A stretch of 64,000 nt of DNA from NCBI GenBank assembly GCA_016184125.1, contig JACPDG010000038.1, positions 81,022-145,021 of the forward strand, written 5' to 3'. How positions within the stretch are numbered: position 1 is the first letter of the stretch; each line of letters opens with the position of its first letter. Positions 10,005 to 18,410 of this stretch are shown piece by piece. Source of the DNA: Candidatus Rokuibacteriota bacterium (lineage in GTDB: Bacteria > Methylomirabilota > Methylomirabilia > Rokubacteriales > CSP1-6). The position numbers and the translations under genes were made by a program. The notes under the pieces were generated by a model that was given only the letters and a program-made list of their open reading frames with translations, was not told where the DNA came from and did no database searches.

Positions 10005-11092
10005 TGAAGGTCACGATCGTCTGCGGCGCGCGCCCGAACTTCGTCAAGGTGGCGGCGATCCTCGCCGCGATGGCGGGCCGCCCCGGGTTCCGGCCCACGC
10101 TGATCCACACGGGGCAGCACTACGACGAGAACATGTCGGAGGTCTTCTTCAGGGATCTCGAGATCCTGCCCCCGCAGGTGAACCTCGGGGTCGGCTCGAA
10201 CGTCGACTCGATCCAGACCGCCGAGGTCATGTGCCGCCTGGTGCCGGTGCTCGCCGCCGACCGCCCGGATGTCTGCCTGGTCGTCGGTGACGTCAACTCG
10301 ACCCTCGCCGCGGCCCTCACGGCGGCCAAGACCGGCATTCCCGTCGCTCACGTCGAGGCCGGGCTGAGGAGCTTCGACCGGACGATGCCCGAGGAGCTCA
10401 ACCGGCTCCTCACCGACGCGATCGCCGAGTATTGCTTCACGACCGAGCCGTCCGCGAACGACAACCTCCATCGCGAGGGCGTCCCGGCCGACCGCGTCCA
10501 CCACGTCGGCAACGTGATGATCGACACGCTGTTCCGCTTCCGGGAGCGTGCCGCCGAGTCCACGATCCTCGCGAGATCAGGCCTCACCCCGCGCGCCTTC
10601 GCCGTGCTGACGCTCCACCGGCGGAGCAACGTGGACGACGAGGCGGTGCTGGGTCGGCTGCTCCAGCTCATCGACAGCGTCGCCGACGGCGTTCCCGTCG
10701 TGTTCCCGGTTCACCCCCGCACGCGCGCACGGCTCGAGCACGCCGAACGCGCCGAGTGGCAGCCGCGGTCCCTCCGCCTGGTGTCTCCGCTGCCGTACCT
10801 GGACTTCGTCCAGCTCATCGCGAACGCGCTCTGCGTGTTCACGGATTCCGGCGGCGTACAGGAGGAGACGACGGCGCTCCACGTGCCCTGCCTGACGCTC
10901 CGACGGTCGACGGAGCGGCCTATCACGGTGACGCAGGGGACGAACCGCATCGTCGGCTGTGACGCCGGGAAGATCGAGGCGGCGTGGACGGAGATCAGGA
11001 ACGGCCGCTGGCCGCTTGGCCGGCTGCCAGAGCACTGGGATGGCAAGGCCGCGGAGCGCGTGCTTGACGTGCTCGCGGACACCGCGAGGTGA
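10004..11092 (+). CDS. wecB: UDP-N-acetylglucosamine 2-epimerase (non-hydrolysing)
   Basis: 362 residues. Family signatures are the N-terminal MKVTIVCGARPNFVKVAAIL, HTGQHYDENMS, HVEAGLRSFDRTMPEELNR and the C-terminal FTDSGGVQEETTALHVPCLT and RSTERPIT. It interconverts UDP-GlcNAc and UDP-ManNAc in the cytosol and would feed the dehydrogenase at 7709. ATG 10004 overlaps the upstream TGA by one base and has GGAGGT at 9989-9994. The upstream repeat element lies between this ribosome-binding site and the ancestral end of the deacetylase. The assignment is firm. Confidence 0.96.
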   Translation: MKVTIVCGARPNFVKVAAILAAMAGRPGFRPTLIHTGQHYDENMSEVFFRDLEILPPQVNLGVGSNVDSIQTAEVMCRLVPVLAADRPDVCLVVGDVNSTLAAALTAAKTGIPVAHVEAGLRSFDRTMPEELNRLLTDAIAEYCFTTEPSANDNLHREGVPADRVHHVGNVMIDTLFRFRERAAESTILARSGLTPRAFAVLTLHRRSNVDDEAVLGRLLQLIDSVADGVPVVFPVHPRTRARLEHAERAEWQPRSLRLVSPLPYLDFVQLIANALCVFTDSGGVQEETTALHVPCLTLRRSTERPITVTQGTNRIVGCDAGKIEAAWTEIRNGRWPLGRLPEHWDGKAAERVLDVLADTAR

Positions 11093-11100
11093 GCGCGACC

Positions 11101-12123
11101 ATGCATGTCACCGAGCTCGGCAACGACACCGCGGGCTGGGACGCCTTCGTGCGGGCATCCGGCGATGGCACGCCGTTTCACCTGCTCGCCTGGCGGCGGG
11201 CCGTGGAGAAAGCGTTCGGTCACCGGGCGCACTACCTCGTGGCCAGGCGCGACGGCCGCATCGAGGGCGTCCTGCCGCTGTTCCGCGTGCGAGGCCTGAC
11301 GGGCGGCGTCGCCCTCGTCTCGGTCCCGTACGCGGTCTATGGCGGCATCTGTGCGACGTCCGACGCGGCGCGACACGCGCTGCTGGACGCCGCCGTGGCG
11401 CTCGGCACGCGGCTCGGCGCCTCCTACATCGAGCTGCGACACCGGCAGGACCAGGGGCTCGACCTCCCCACGAAGTCGCTCTACGTGACGTTCCGCCGGG
11501 CGATCTCCAAGGACGACGAGGAGAACGCGCGCGCGATCCCGCGCAAGCAACGCCGCATGACCCGGCAGGGGGAAAAGCACGGACTCTCCGCGACCGTCGG
11601 GCGCGAGCACCTCGACGACTTCTACGAGATCTACGCCCAGAGCCTCCATCGCCTCGGGTCGCCCGTGTTCCCGCGCGCGCTGCTGCGCGGCGTGTTCGAC
11701 GCCTTCGATCCGGACGCGGAGCTCCTGGCCGTGTGGCGCGGCGGGCGCATGGTCGCCGGCGTGCTCACGCTCTTCCACGGCGACGAGGTGGTGCCGTACT
11801 ACGGCGCCGCGCTCGACGAGGCGCTTCCGTGGGCGGCGAACGACTTCATGTACTGGGAGCTCATGCGGTACGCCGCGCAGAAGGGCTGCCGCATCTTCGA
11901 CTTCGGGCGCAGCCGCATCGGCACCGGTCCCTACGACTTCAAGCGCCACTGGGGCTTCGATCCGGAGCCGCTCCCCTACCAGTACGTGCTCCTGCGCGCG
12001 AAGAGCATCCCCGATCTCAGCCCCACCAACAGCCGGTTCCACCTCGCCGTGCGCGCGTGGAAACGCTTGCCGCTCCCCGTGACCAAGGTGCTCGGGCCCG
12101 CCATCACCCGGTACCTGCCCTGA
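11101..12123 (+). CDS. FemAB-like acyl/aminoacyltransferase, PEP-CTERM associated
   Basis: 340 residues with the double-GNAT organisation of the FemAB superfamily. The PEP-CTERM subfamily is recognisable by FHLLAWRRAVEKAFGH at the start, EELRHR-like centre and DFGRSRIGTGPYDFKRHWGF near the C-terminus. Members are a standard gene of exosortase EPS loci. Their substrate is unknown; transfer of an aminoacyl or acyl group to a glycan or lipid-linked sugar is the usual guess. ATG 11101 is preferred over GTG 11089 because GAGGTG lies 9 bases upstream. The glycosyltransferase follows after 2 bases. Confidence 0.88.
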   Translation: MHVTELGNDTAGWDAFVRASGDGTPFHLLAWRRAVEKAFGHRAHYLVARRDGRIEGVLPLFRVRGLTGGVALVSVPYAVYGGICATSDAARHALLDAAVALGTRLGASYIELRHRQDQGLDLPTKSLYVTFRRAISKDDEENARAIPRKQRRMTRQGEKHGLSATVGREHLDDFYEIYAQSLHRLGSPVFPRALLRGVFDAFDPDAELLAVWRGGRMVAGVLTLFHGDEVVPYYGAALDEALPWAANDFMYWELMRYAAQKGCRIFDFGRSRIGTGPYDFKRHWGFDPEPLPYQYVLLRAKSIPDLSPTNSRFHLAVRAWKRLPLPVTKVLGPAITRYLP

Positions 12124-12125
12124 CC

Positions 12126-13400
12126 ATGCGAATCCTGATGCTCGCCCACCGGATGCCGTACCCGCCGCGGACCGGCGACAAGGTCCGGGCGTACCACATC
12201 GCTCGCCACCTCGCCGCCGAGCACGACGTGACGCTCGCGTGCGTGATGGACGACCCGGGCGCCGCCCCGGCGCTCCCGGAGCTGCGCCGGCAGGTCGGGC
12301 GCGTCGAGGCCGTCGCGGTGCCCAGGCGGCGGCAGCGCGTCCGCGCGTTGCTGCGGCTCGCCGCGGGCGAGTCGGCCACCGTCGCGTACTTCCGTTCGCG
12401 GGAGCTCGACGCGCGCGTCGCCACGCTCCTCGCGCAGCCGCTCGACCTGATCCTGGTCTCGTCGTCGTCCATGGCGCAGTACGTCCGGGAACGAACCACG
12501 ACCCCGGTCGTGATGGACTTCGTGGACATCGACTCCGACAAGTGGCTGCAGTACGGGCGCGAGCTTCCCGCCCACACGGCGTGGCTCTACCGGCTGGAGG
12601 GTGCGCGCCTGCGCGCCGTCGAGGTCGCCGCCGCCCGGCGCGCCGACGCGTGTCTCGTCGCGACCCGCGCCGAAGCCGAGCTCCTCGCGTCGTTCGCGCC
12701 GTGGGCGCCGACGACGGTCGTCCCGAACGGCGTCGACCTCGAGTACTTCGCGCCGCCGCGACGACCGGCCGACAGCAGCAGCATCGTGTTCACGGGCGCG
12801 ATGGACTACGTTCCGAACATCGACGCCGTGCGGTACTTCTCGGACGCGGTGCTGCCGCGCATCCGTGCGCGGCGTCCCGACACGCGCTTCGTGATCGTGG
12901 GCAAGGATCCGGCGTGGTCCGTGCGCCGGCTCGGCGCGCGTCCAGGCGTGCTCGTCACCGGCGCCGTCCCGGACGTGCGACCGTTCGTGACGTCCGCGGC
13001 CGTCGCCGTCGCGCCGCTTCGCATCGCCCGTGGCGTGCAGAACAAGGTGCTCGAGGCCATGGCGATGGGATTGCCGGTCGTCGCGACGCGGAAGGCGCAC
13101 GAGGGCATCGACGCGCGACCGGGCGAGCACCTCTTCGTGGAGGACGACCCGGGCCGCTTCGCCGACGTGGTCCTGCGCCTGCTCGCCGAGCCGGAGCGAC
13201 GCGCGGAGGTCGGGCGCGCGGCACGCCGGTTCGTCGAGACGCGACACAGCTGGCCGGCATCGATGGCTGAGCTCGACGACGTCATCCGGCGCGTCACGCG
13301 ACATACCGAGTGGGGGGCCCCGACATGGCCCCCCACACCCCCCCAACGCTCGGACGCGGCCCGGGACACCCGGGCCGCGCCTCGGGTCCACGCTCGGTGA
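12126..13400 (+). CDS. Glycosyltransferase family 4, PEP-CTERM/EpsH1 system type 1, with element-derived tail
   Basis: 424 residues. The N-terminus (MRILMLAHRMPYPPRTGDKV) and the block DFVDIDSDKWLQY are characteristic of the PEP-CTERM sugar-transferase family. GT-B C-terminal motifs include VVPNGVDLEYFAP, FTGAMDYVPNIDAVRYF, and the nucleotide-sugar site region VLEAMAMGLPVVAT. Residues from about 395 on (WGAPTWPPTPPQ onwards) come from a repeat element that overruns the natural stop; homologues would be expected to end near FVETRHSW plus a short helix. It is likely cytosolic, adding a sugar to the lipid-linked repeat unit. A paralogue with related N-terminus is at 40538. Confidence 0.9.
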   Translation: MRILMLAHRMPYPPRTGDKVRAYHIARHLAAEHDVTLACVMDDPGAAPALPELRRQVGRVEAVAVPRRRQRVRALLRLAAGESATVAYFRSRELDARVATLLAQPLDLILVSSSSMAQYVRERTTTPVVMDFVDIDSDKWLQYGRELPAHTAWLYRLEGARLRAVEVAAARRADACLVATRAEAELLASFAPWAPTTVVPNGVDLEYFAPPRRPADSSSIVFTGAMDYVPNIDAVRYFSDAVLPRIRARRPDTRFVIVGKDPAWSVRRLGARPGVLVTGAVPDVRPFVTSAAVAVAPLRIARGVQNKVLEAMAMGLPVVATRKAHEGIDARPGEHLFVEDDPGRFADVVLRLLAEPERRAEVGRAARRFVETRHSWPASMAELDDVIRRVTRHTEWGAPTWPPTPPQRSDAARDTRAAPRVHAR

Positions 13401-13435
13401 GGGGGCCCCGACATGGCCCCCCACACCCATCCCCC
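13308..13435 (+). repeat. Modular palindromic element, copy 3 (one full plus one partial unit)
   Basis: Hairpin TGGGGGGCC-CCGACAT-GGCCCCCCA is followed by GCGGCCCGGGACACCCGGGCCGCG. A second copy of the first hairpin then appears at 13400-13424. The first unit encodes the end of the glycosyltransferase at 12126. Confidence 0.88.
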
Positions 13436-13490
13436 TGACCTCTCACTGGATCTCCCTGTCCCTCGTCGTGCGATGGAGGCCCTGCCTGGT

Positions 13491-14585
13491 ATGAAGGTTC
13501 GCGTGATCACGTCGCTTCGCGAGTTCGACGCGCTCGAGCCCGTCTGGCGGGAGGTGACGGACGCGAGCCCGTATCGCTCCCCGTTCCTGACCCACGACTG
13601 GTTCGCGTGTTGCTGGCGCATGGCCGGCCCGTCGGTCAGGCGTGAGCTCTGGCTCGTCGAGGACGCCGCGGGCCCCGTGGCCCTCGTCCCCCTCGTCACC
13701 GGTCGCACTCGGCTGCACAGCCTCCCGGTCCGGATGATGCGCGTGCTCGACTGGCCCGACGCTCCCGTCGTCGACGTGCCGATTGCCGGAGACGTGCAGG
13801 CTGCCGTCGCGTCCTTCCTGGATGCCGCGAGGACTCGAGGCGGATGGGACGTGCTGTCGATTCCCAAGCTCGCCGTCGGGTCGCGCGCCCGCCGCGCGCT
13901 CGACGCGACGCTGCCCACGCGCTTCCGCTGGACCGTGGCGGCGCACGGCCGCGCCCCGTACGTCGCGATCGCCGGCACGTGGAAGGAGTTCCTCGAGTCG
14001 AAGCGGGCCGCCGCCGGCGTGGGCGACGAGCTGCAGGACGAGGTGGCGAGCGGCCTGCCGGTCTCGCTCGAAGAGCACCGATCCATCGACCCCGACAGCC
14101 CCGCCTTCGCGGAGTTCGTGGAGCTGTCCCGCGAGAGCTGGGATCCCGAGCGAGGGATCGCGACGCCGGGGACCGCGCGGTTCTTCCGCGAGCTGACCGC
14201 CCGCGCGACCGCCAGCGGCGGGTGCCGGCTGTGGATCCTGCGCGTGGGCGAGCGCGCCGTCGCGACGGAGTACCAGCTCGGCGACAACGGGCACCTGTAC
14301 ACGCTCCGCGCCGACGCCGAGAAGCAGTGCGACGACCTCCGTCCGGGCACGTCGCTCGGCACGCGGATGCTCCGCGAGCTCTTCGAGCGCGGGGACGTCA
14401 GCGAGTACACGTTCGGCGGCCCGCCCGCGGTCGACCGCCTCCAGTGGGCGACCGGCGCGCACGAGACCGCCACGATCCACGTGTACGCCTCGACGCCGTA
14501 CGGAGCGCTGCTGCACGCGATCGAGACGCGCCCGCCGCTCCTGTCGCTGCGCCACACCGCCAGCGGGGCACCCCGATGCGCCTGA
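13491..14585 (+). CDS. GNAT/FemAB-like acetyltransferase (BioF2-like)
   Basis: 364 residues resembling the CelD/BioF2-like acetyltransferase group found in cellulose and EPS loci: N-terminal PFLTHDWFACCWR and, in the second half, ARATASGGCRLWILRVG and EYTFGGPPAVDRLQW. Expected to transfer an acyl group to a sugar or lipid. ATG 13491 gives the usual short N-terminus (MKVRVITSLREFDALEPVW) and has GGAGG 12 bases upstream; ATG 13473 is an alternative. Its last codons overlap the next gene by 10 bp. It follows a double repeat element, so transcription must cross about 130 bp of strong hairpins to reach it. Confidence 0.78.
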   Translation: MKVRVITSLREFDALEPVWREVTDASPYRSPFLTHDWFACCWRMAGPSVRRELWLVEDAAGPVALVPLVTGRTRLHSLPVRMMRVLDWPDAPVVDVPIAGDVQAAVASFLDAARTRGGWDVLSIPKLAVGSRARRALDATLPTRFRWTVAAHGRAPYVAIAGTWKEFLESKRAAAGVGDELQDEVASGLPVSLEEHRSIDPDSPAFAEFVELSRESWDPERGIATPGTARFFRELTARATASGGCRLWILRVGERAVATEYQLGDNGHLYTLRADAEKQCDDLRPGTSLGTRMLRELFERGDVSEYTFGGPPAVDRLQWATGAHETATIHVYASTPYGALLHAIETRPPLLSLRHTASGAPRCA

Positions 14586-16528
14586 CCGCCGGCCTCGCCT
14601 GCTGGCGGCCCGAGGAGCCGCCCCGAGCCGCGGCGCTCAAACGAATGATCGCCCAGGTGCCCGACGTCGAACCGGGCACGACGGTGAGCGAAGGTCGGTT
14701 CAGTGCGTTCATTTCGCCGGGGATCCGCATCGAGTCGACCCCCGACGTCGTCGTGCTCGCCGACGAGGACGTGACGAACCTCGACGAGCTCTCCTCCCTG
14801 CTCGGGCTCCGGCGGTCCGAACCGAACCTGTTCGCGGCGCTCTACGACATGGAGGGCCCGACGTTCGTGCGCCGCCTGCGCGGCGCCTTCGCGATCGCGC
14901 TCTGGGAGGCGCGCCAGCAGCGGCTGGTGCTCGCGGTCGACCACGTCGGCATCCGCCGCCTGCATTACGCCGGCGACGCGGGGTCGATGGCCTTCGCCTC
15001 GCGCGTGGCTGCGCTCCGGGCCGCGCCTGGCGTGTCGGCGGACGTCGACCTCACGTCGGTCTACCACTACCTGAACTTCGGCTACACGCCGGCCCCGCAC
15101 ACACCCTTCGCGGGTGTGCGGCGACTGCCGCCGGGACACGTCCTCGTGGTCCAGGACGGCCGCGCGACGCTCGAGGCGTACTGGGACATGACGTACCCCG
15201 AGCACACGGTCTCCGAGCGGCAGTCCGCGCCGGTCCTCTACTCGCTGACCGAGGCGGCGGTGAAGCGGGCGCTGACGGGCATCGATGGGAAGGAGCGGGG
15301 CGCGTTCCTGAGCGGGGGCACGGACAGCAGCACGGTGGTCGGCCTGATGACCCGGACGACCGGCGAGCCGGCGCACGCGTTCTCCATCGGCTTCGACGAC
15401 CGCCGCTACGACGAGGTCGGCTACGCGGGGATCACCGCGCGCCACTTCGGCGCCACGCACCACACGCGGCTCGTGACGCCGGACGACGCCCTGGCCGCGC
15501 TGCCGCGGCTCGTGGACGCGTACGACGAGCCGTTCGCGAACAGCTCGGCGCTCGGCACGCTGATCTGCGCCGAGCTCGCGCGGGACCAGGGCGTGGGCGT
15601 GCTCCTCGCGGGCGACGGCGGTGACGAGATCTTCGGCGGCAACGAGCGCTACCGCACGGACCGCGTCCTCGCCCGCTACCACCGCATCCCGTCGCTCGTC
15701 CGCCGGGGCGCGATCGAGCCGCTCGTCGCCGCGCTCCCCGCCATCGGACCTCTCGCGCGCGCGCGCCGCTACATCGCCCGCGCCACCCTGCCGAATCCCC
15801 GCCGCTTCTACTTCTACGAGTTCTTCTTCGCCCAGGCGGGATTCGACCTGCTCGACCCGGGCTTCCGCGCGGCGGTCGAGCGCGACGCGCCGTTCGGCGT
15901 CCTCGACACGCAGTTCGCGCGCCCGGCCGCGACGAGCGAGCTGAACCGGCTCCTCTACCTCGACCTCAAGCTCACCATCGGTGACAACGACCTGCTGAAG
16001 GTGACGCGCACCGCGGAGCTCGCCGGCGTCGGCGTGCGCTTCCCGCTGCTCGACGTGGCGCTCGCCGAGTTCACCGGGGCGCTCGCCGCCGATCTGAAGG
16101 TCCGCGGCCTGGAGAAGCGCTACCTCTTCAAGCGCGCGTTCGCCTCGCTGCTCGCCCCGGAGACCCTCGCCAAGGCGAAGCATGGGTTCGGGGTGCCGAC
16201 CAGCGCCTGGCTGCGCGACCATCCCGGGTTCCGGGCGCTGGCGCACGACACGCTGCTGTCGGCGCGCGCCCGCGCCCGCGGCTACCTGCGTGCGGGCGCG
16301 ATCGAGGAGCTCTTCCGGCTGCACCGCATCGATCCCACGCCCTATTACGGCGGACTGCTCTGGACGCTGCTCGTCCTCGAGCTCTGGCAGCGCCGCCACG
16401 TCGACGGGAGGTGCGCGGACGCGGGATCAATGTCATGGGGGGCCCCGAAATGGCCCCCCATACCCCCCCGCGCTCGCACGCGGCCCGGGACACCCGGGCC
16501 GCGGCTCGATCCCGGCGCGCGTCCATGA
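14576..16528 (+). CDS. Asparagine-synthase homologue 1, lacking the glutaminase cysteine
   Basis: 650 residues. The C-terminal ATP-pyrophosphatase domain is intact, with SGGTDSS near residue 246, GDGGDEIFGGNERY, and LLKVTRTAELAGVGVRFPLL followed by KYxFKRAF-like helices. The N-terminal domain keeps the class-II amidotransferase fold (RRLRGAFAIALWEARQQ) but begins MRLTAGLACW instead of MCG, so the nucleophile Cys2 is absent. It may use free ammonia or adenylate a carboxylate without glutamine, as beta-lactam synthetases do. Residues from about 620 come from a repeat element. The TGA overlaps ATG 16525. Other copies with Cys2 are at 28907, 32913 and 36175. Confidence 0.86.
   Translation: MRLTAGLACWRPEEPPRAAALKRMIAQVPDVEPGTTVSEGRFSAFISPGIRIESTPDVVVLADEDVTNLDELSSLLGLRRSEPNLFAALYDMEGPTFVRRLRGAFAIALWEARQQRLVLAVDHVGIRRLHYAGDAGSMAFASRVAALRAAPGVSADVDLTSVYHYLNFGYTPAPHTPFAGVRRLPPGHVLVVQDGRATLEAYWDMTYPEHTVSERQSAPVLYSLTEAAVKRALTGIDGKERGAFLSGGTDSSTVVGLMTRTTGEPAHAFSIGFDDRRYDEVGYAGITARHFGATHHTRLVTPDDALAALPRLVDAYDEPFANSSALGTLICAELARDQGVGVLLAGDGGDEIFGGNERYRTDRVLARYHRIPSLVRRGAIEPLVAALPAIGPLARARRYIARATLPNPRRFYFYEFFFAQAGFDLLDPGFRAAVERDAPFGVLDTQFARPAATSELNRLLYLDLKLTIGDNDLLKVTRTAELAGVGVRFPLLDVALAEFTGALAADLKVRGLEKRYLFKRAFASLLAPETLAKAKHGFGVPTSAWLRDHPGFRALAHDTLLSARARARGYLRAGAIEELFRLHRIDPTPYYGGLLWTLLVLELWQRRHVDGRCADAGSMSWGAPKWPPIPPRARTRPGTPGPRLDPGARP
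16433..16520 (+). repeat. Modular palindromic element, copy 4
   Basis: CATGGGGGGCC hairpin, then GCGGCCCGGGACACCCGGGCCGCG. It encodes the C-terminal ~30 residues of the asparagine-synthase homologue and ends a few bases before the ATG of the next gene. Confidence 0.9.
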
Positions 16529-17541
16529 ACGCCAAGGTGGCCCGGTTCATGTCAAGCGCGCTGTACCACACGGGGCTGCTGCCCGTGCTGCGAGCGGGAT
16601 CGGTGTGGGGCACGAGCGGCGTGTTCCAGGTGCTGACCTACCACCGCGTGAACGACGAGGCCGACCCCTTCTTCCCGGCGGTGAGGACGGCGGTGTTCGA
16701 GGAGCACATGGCGTACGTCGCCCGGACGTACCGCGTGCTGACCGTCGAGGAAGCCCACGAGGGCGTCCGGCGGCGAATGCTCCCGCGCGGTGCGCTGGCG
16801 ATCACGTTCGACGACGGGTATCGCGACAACCTGACGCACGCCGCTCCCATCCTGGCGCGCTACGGGCTGCCGGCGACCGTCTTCGTCGCCACGGGATTCG
16901 TCGGCGGCGCCGAGGTGCCGTGGTTCGACAGGCTGGCGCTCGCGTTCAAGGAGACGCGGGAGCAGGCGATCACGACGGCATGGGGTGACACCTTCGCGCT
17001 CACCACCGTGCAGGAGCGCCTCGACGCGCTCGCGCGCGTGATCACCTACTTCAAGCGCCTTCCGGACGACCACATGCGCCGCGAGGCCGACCGGCTCCTC
17101 GGAGCGCTCGGCGTGACCGGCCGGGGCCGCTTCAAGAACCTGATGCTCAACTGGGACGACGTGCACGCGCTGACCGGTCTCGGGTTCTCGATCGGGGCGC
17201 ACACCGTCAACCACCCGATCCTCTCGCGTGTCTGCGCGGAGCGCGCGTGGACGGAAATCATCGGCTCGCGCACGATGATCCGGGCGGCGTGCGGTCGCCT
17301 GCCGAAGGCCTTCGCCTACCCCAACGGGTACGCCGGCGACTACACCGAGACCGTGAAGCACATGGTGCGCGAGGCCGGGTTCTCGTGCGCCGTCACGAGC
17401 CGCTTCGGCCTCAACACGCTCCGCACGCCGGCCTTCGAGCTCAGACGCGGCGGGCCGTGGGAGGAGCACCTGCCGACCTTCGCCGTGAAGCTCGCGGCGT
17501 ATCGGCTCGCGGGCCTTCGCGGCGCCAGGCGCGCTGCGTAA
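16525..17541 (+). CDS. Polysaccharide deacetylase (NodB domain)
   Basis: 338 residues. Motifs in order: VLTYHRVN, the metal/catalytic motif ITFDDGYRDNL, HTVNHPILS, and FAYPNGYAGDYT. It is a chitin/peptidoglycan-deacetylase-type enzyme distinct from the exosortase-type deacetylase at 9051. ATG 16525 is chosen because it overlaps the upstream TGA (ATGA) and starts a conserved-looking helix before the barrel. A longer N-terminus would only translate the repeat element. It is the last gene of the first block; an 870-bp gap follows. Confidence 0.9.
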   Translation: MNAKVARFMSSALYHTGLLPVLRAGSVWGTSGVFQVLTYHRVNDEADPFFPAVRTAVFEEHMAYVARTYRVLTVEEAHEGVRRRMLPRGALAITFDDGYRDNLTHAAPILARYGLPATVFVATGFVGGAEVPWFDRLALAFKETREQAITTAWGDTFALTTVQERLDALARVITYFKRLPDDHMRREADRLLGALGVTGRGRFKNLMLNWDDVHALTGLGFSIGAHTVNHPILSRVCAERAWTEIIGSRTMIRAACGRLPKAFAYPNGYAGDYTETVKHMVREAGFSCAVTSRFGLNTLRTPAFELRRGGPWEEHLPTFAVKLAAYRLAGLRGARRAA

Positions 17542-17680
17542 GCGCGCGCCTCGACCCAGCACCCCCGCACGATCCGTCCCGACACCCGACCGGCGCCCCG
17601 GAGAGGCGAACGCCTCGCCCCGCTGCCGCACCACTCGACCACCGACCCATGCCCGCCGTCATCGCGTAGCACGAGCCCCA

Positions 17681-17752
17681 GAGAGCCCGTGAACGAATCG
17701 GCGCCCCGAGCCGCGGCCCGGCGAACACCGCGCGGGGCATGTCGGGGCCCCG
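17681..17752 (-). repeat. Modular palindromic element, copy 5 (inverted, degenerate)
   Basis: Read on the minus strand it has the GGGGCCCCGACATGCCCC hairpin core, a worn second hairpin, and the tail CGATTCGTTCACGGGCTC. Arms are mismatched, suggesting an older insertion. Confidence 0.65.
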
Positions 17753-17871
17753 CGCGCGCGTACCCGGCGACCACGCAGGAATTGCGCGCGCGCGAACGGG
17801 CGCATCGTCCCGGGATTTCGCGGACTTGCACGCCATGCGGTTCACCACATGCGCGCTGTCGGTAGTCGGGT

Positions 17872-17886
17872 TCCCCACTGTGGGGA
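17872..17886 (+). promoter_or_regulatory. Perfect palindrome, candidate activator-binding site
   Basis: TCCCCAC-T-GTGGGGA, 7-bp arms about a single centre base at 17879. It lies about 64 bp upstream of the -24 element of the sigma-54 promoter, a suitable place for an enhancer-binding protein such as PrsR. In copy A (near 3917) only part of the palindrome survives. Confidence 0.45.
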
Positions 17887-17940
17887 GTTCGGTTCCCGTA
17901 CGGATCTTTAACAAAATCGCAAGGATAGTCGACGCCTCGT

Positions 17941-17956
17941 TTGGCACATCGGTTGC
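17941..17956 (+). promoter_or_regulatory. Second sigma-54 promoter
   Basis: TTGGCACATCGGTTGC, identical to the promoter at 3985. Expected start near 17968. It points toward the CDP-sugar genes beginning at 18411 and no intact gene intervenes, so it may drive them with a leader of about 440 bases that includes a repeat element. Confidence 0.75.
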
Positions 17957-17970
17957 CGATGAGGAGCGCC

Positions 17971-18095
17971 GTGCCGAGAGTTTTCCGACACCACGTTCCG
18001 CCGGGGCTCGGGGCCACTGATGGCCACGGACGTCGCCGAAGCCAGGGTCGCGACGGGAATTCCGCATCGTCGCGGCCGGCTGCGTGTCGTGCTCT
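17971..18095 (+). pseudogene. Decayed 5' fragment of the initiating sugar transferase
   Basis: GTG at 17971, preceded by GAGGAG, starts MPRVFRHHVPPGL, nearly the same as the first residues of the enzyme at 4015 (MPRVFRHYVPPSL). The DNA remains alignable for another ~80 bases, but the frame is lost after about 15 codons and the membrane segment is destroyed. No catalytic part is present. It marks a duplication of the promoter plus gene start, or deletion of most of a second copy. Confidence 0.8.
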
Positions 18096-18130
18096 CGCGC
18101 CGACCGTGACGGCAGTCACGACGGAGGGAA

Positions 18131-18228
18131 GTGGGGGCCCCGAAATGGCCCCCACGCCCCCCGCGCTCGGAAGTGCCCCGGGGGACCCGGGGCACTCCTC
18201 GAGCACCCGATTCGTTCAGGGTTCTGAG
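18131..18228 (+). repeat. Modular palindromic element, copy 6
   Basis: GTGGGGGCC hairpin around CCGAAAT, second hairpin AGTGCCCCGGGGGACCCGGGGCACT, tail CACCCGATTCGTTCAGGG. The arms of the second hairpin have matched changes (AGTGCC/GGCACT instead of AGCGCC/GGCGCT), i.e. a compensatory pair. Confidence 0.9.
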
Positions 18229-18410
18229 CTGCGCGACGGCGGGCAGGCGAAGTGTGGCCTGCGCCGTCGCGCGGCTCTCCCGCCCTGCGCCTGATCGGCG
18301 CCAGGGCGGCGCACCGCAGACCGAGGGACGCGCCCGAGGCGCGGCCGCCGGGCGAACGAAGCCCGGCGGGCGCGAGAGGGCGGAGCCATACAGCCAACAG
18401 GAGGCACTCG

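Larger units (their letters stand above)
17795..18080 (+). repeat. Promoter-leader duplication, copy B
   Basis: Duplicate of 3838-4110. The block CCCGTACGGATCTTTAACAA through the sigma-54 promoter is nearly unchanged; sequence downstream of the old start codon has diverged strongly. Preservation of the promoter beside decay of the coding part suggests that the promoter is still under selection here. Confidence 0.82.
17542..18410 (+). other. Long intergenic region between EPS block 1 and the CDP-sugar block
   Basis: No convincing gene. In order it holds a small hairpin GAGGCGAACGCCTC (17603-17616), an inverted degenerate repeat element (17681-17752), a duplicated promoter region with a perfect 15-bp palindrome and sigma-54 promoter (17795-17956), a decayed 5' fragment of the sugar transferase (17971-18095), another repeat element (18131-18228), and about 180 bp of GC-rich leader. 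AGGAGG stands before ATG 18411. Confidence 0.75.

Noticed and set aside
11165..11185. TGGCACGCCGTTTC as a further sigma-54 promoter
   Set aside because: The -12 part lacks TTGC, and the site lies within the FemAB-like coding sequence.
17941..18294. A 117-codon frame over the second sigma-54 promoter as a gene
   Set aside because: Only the first ~15 codons after GTG 17971 resemble the sugar transferase; the rest is promoter, frameshifted remnant and repeat element.
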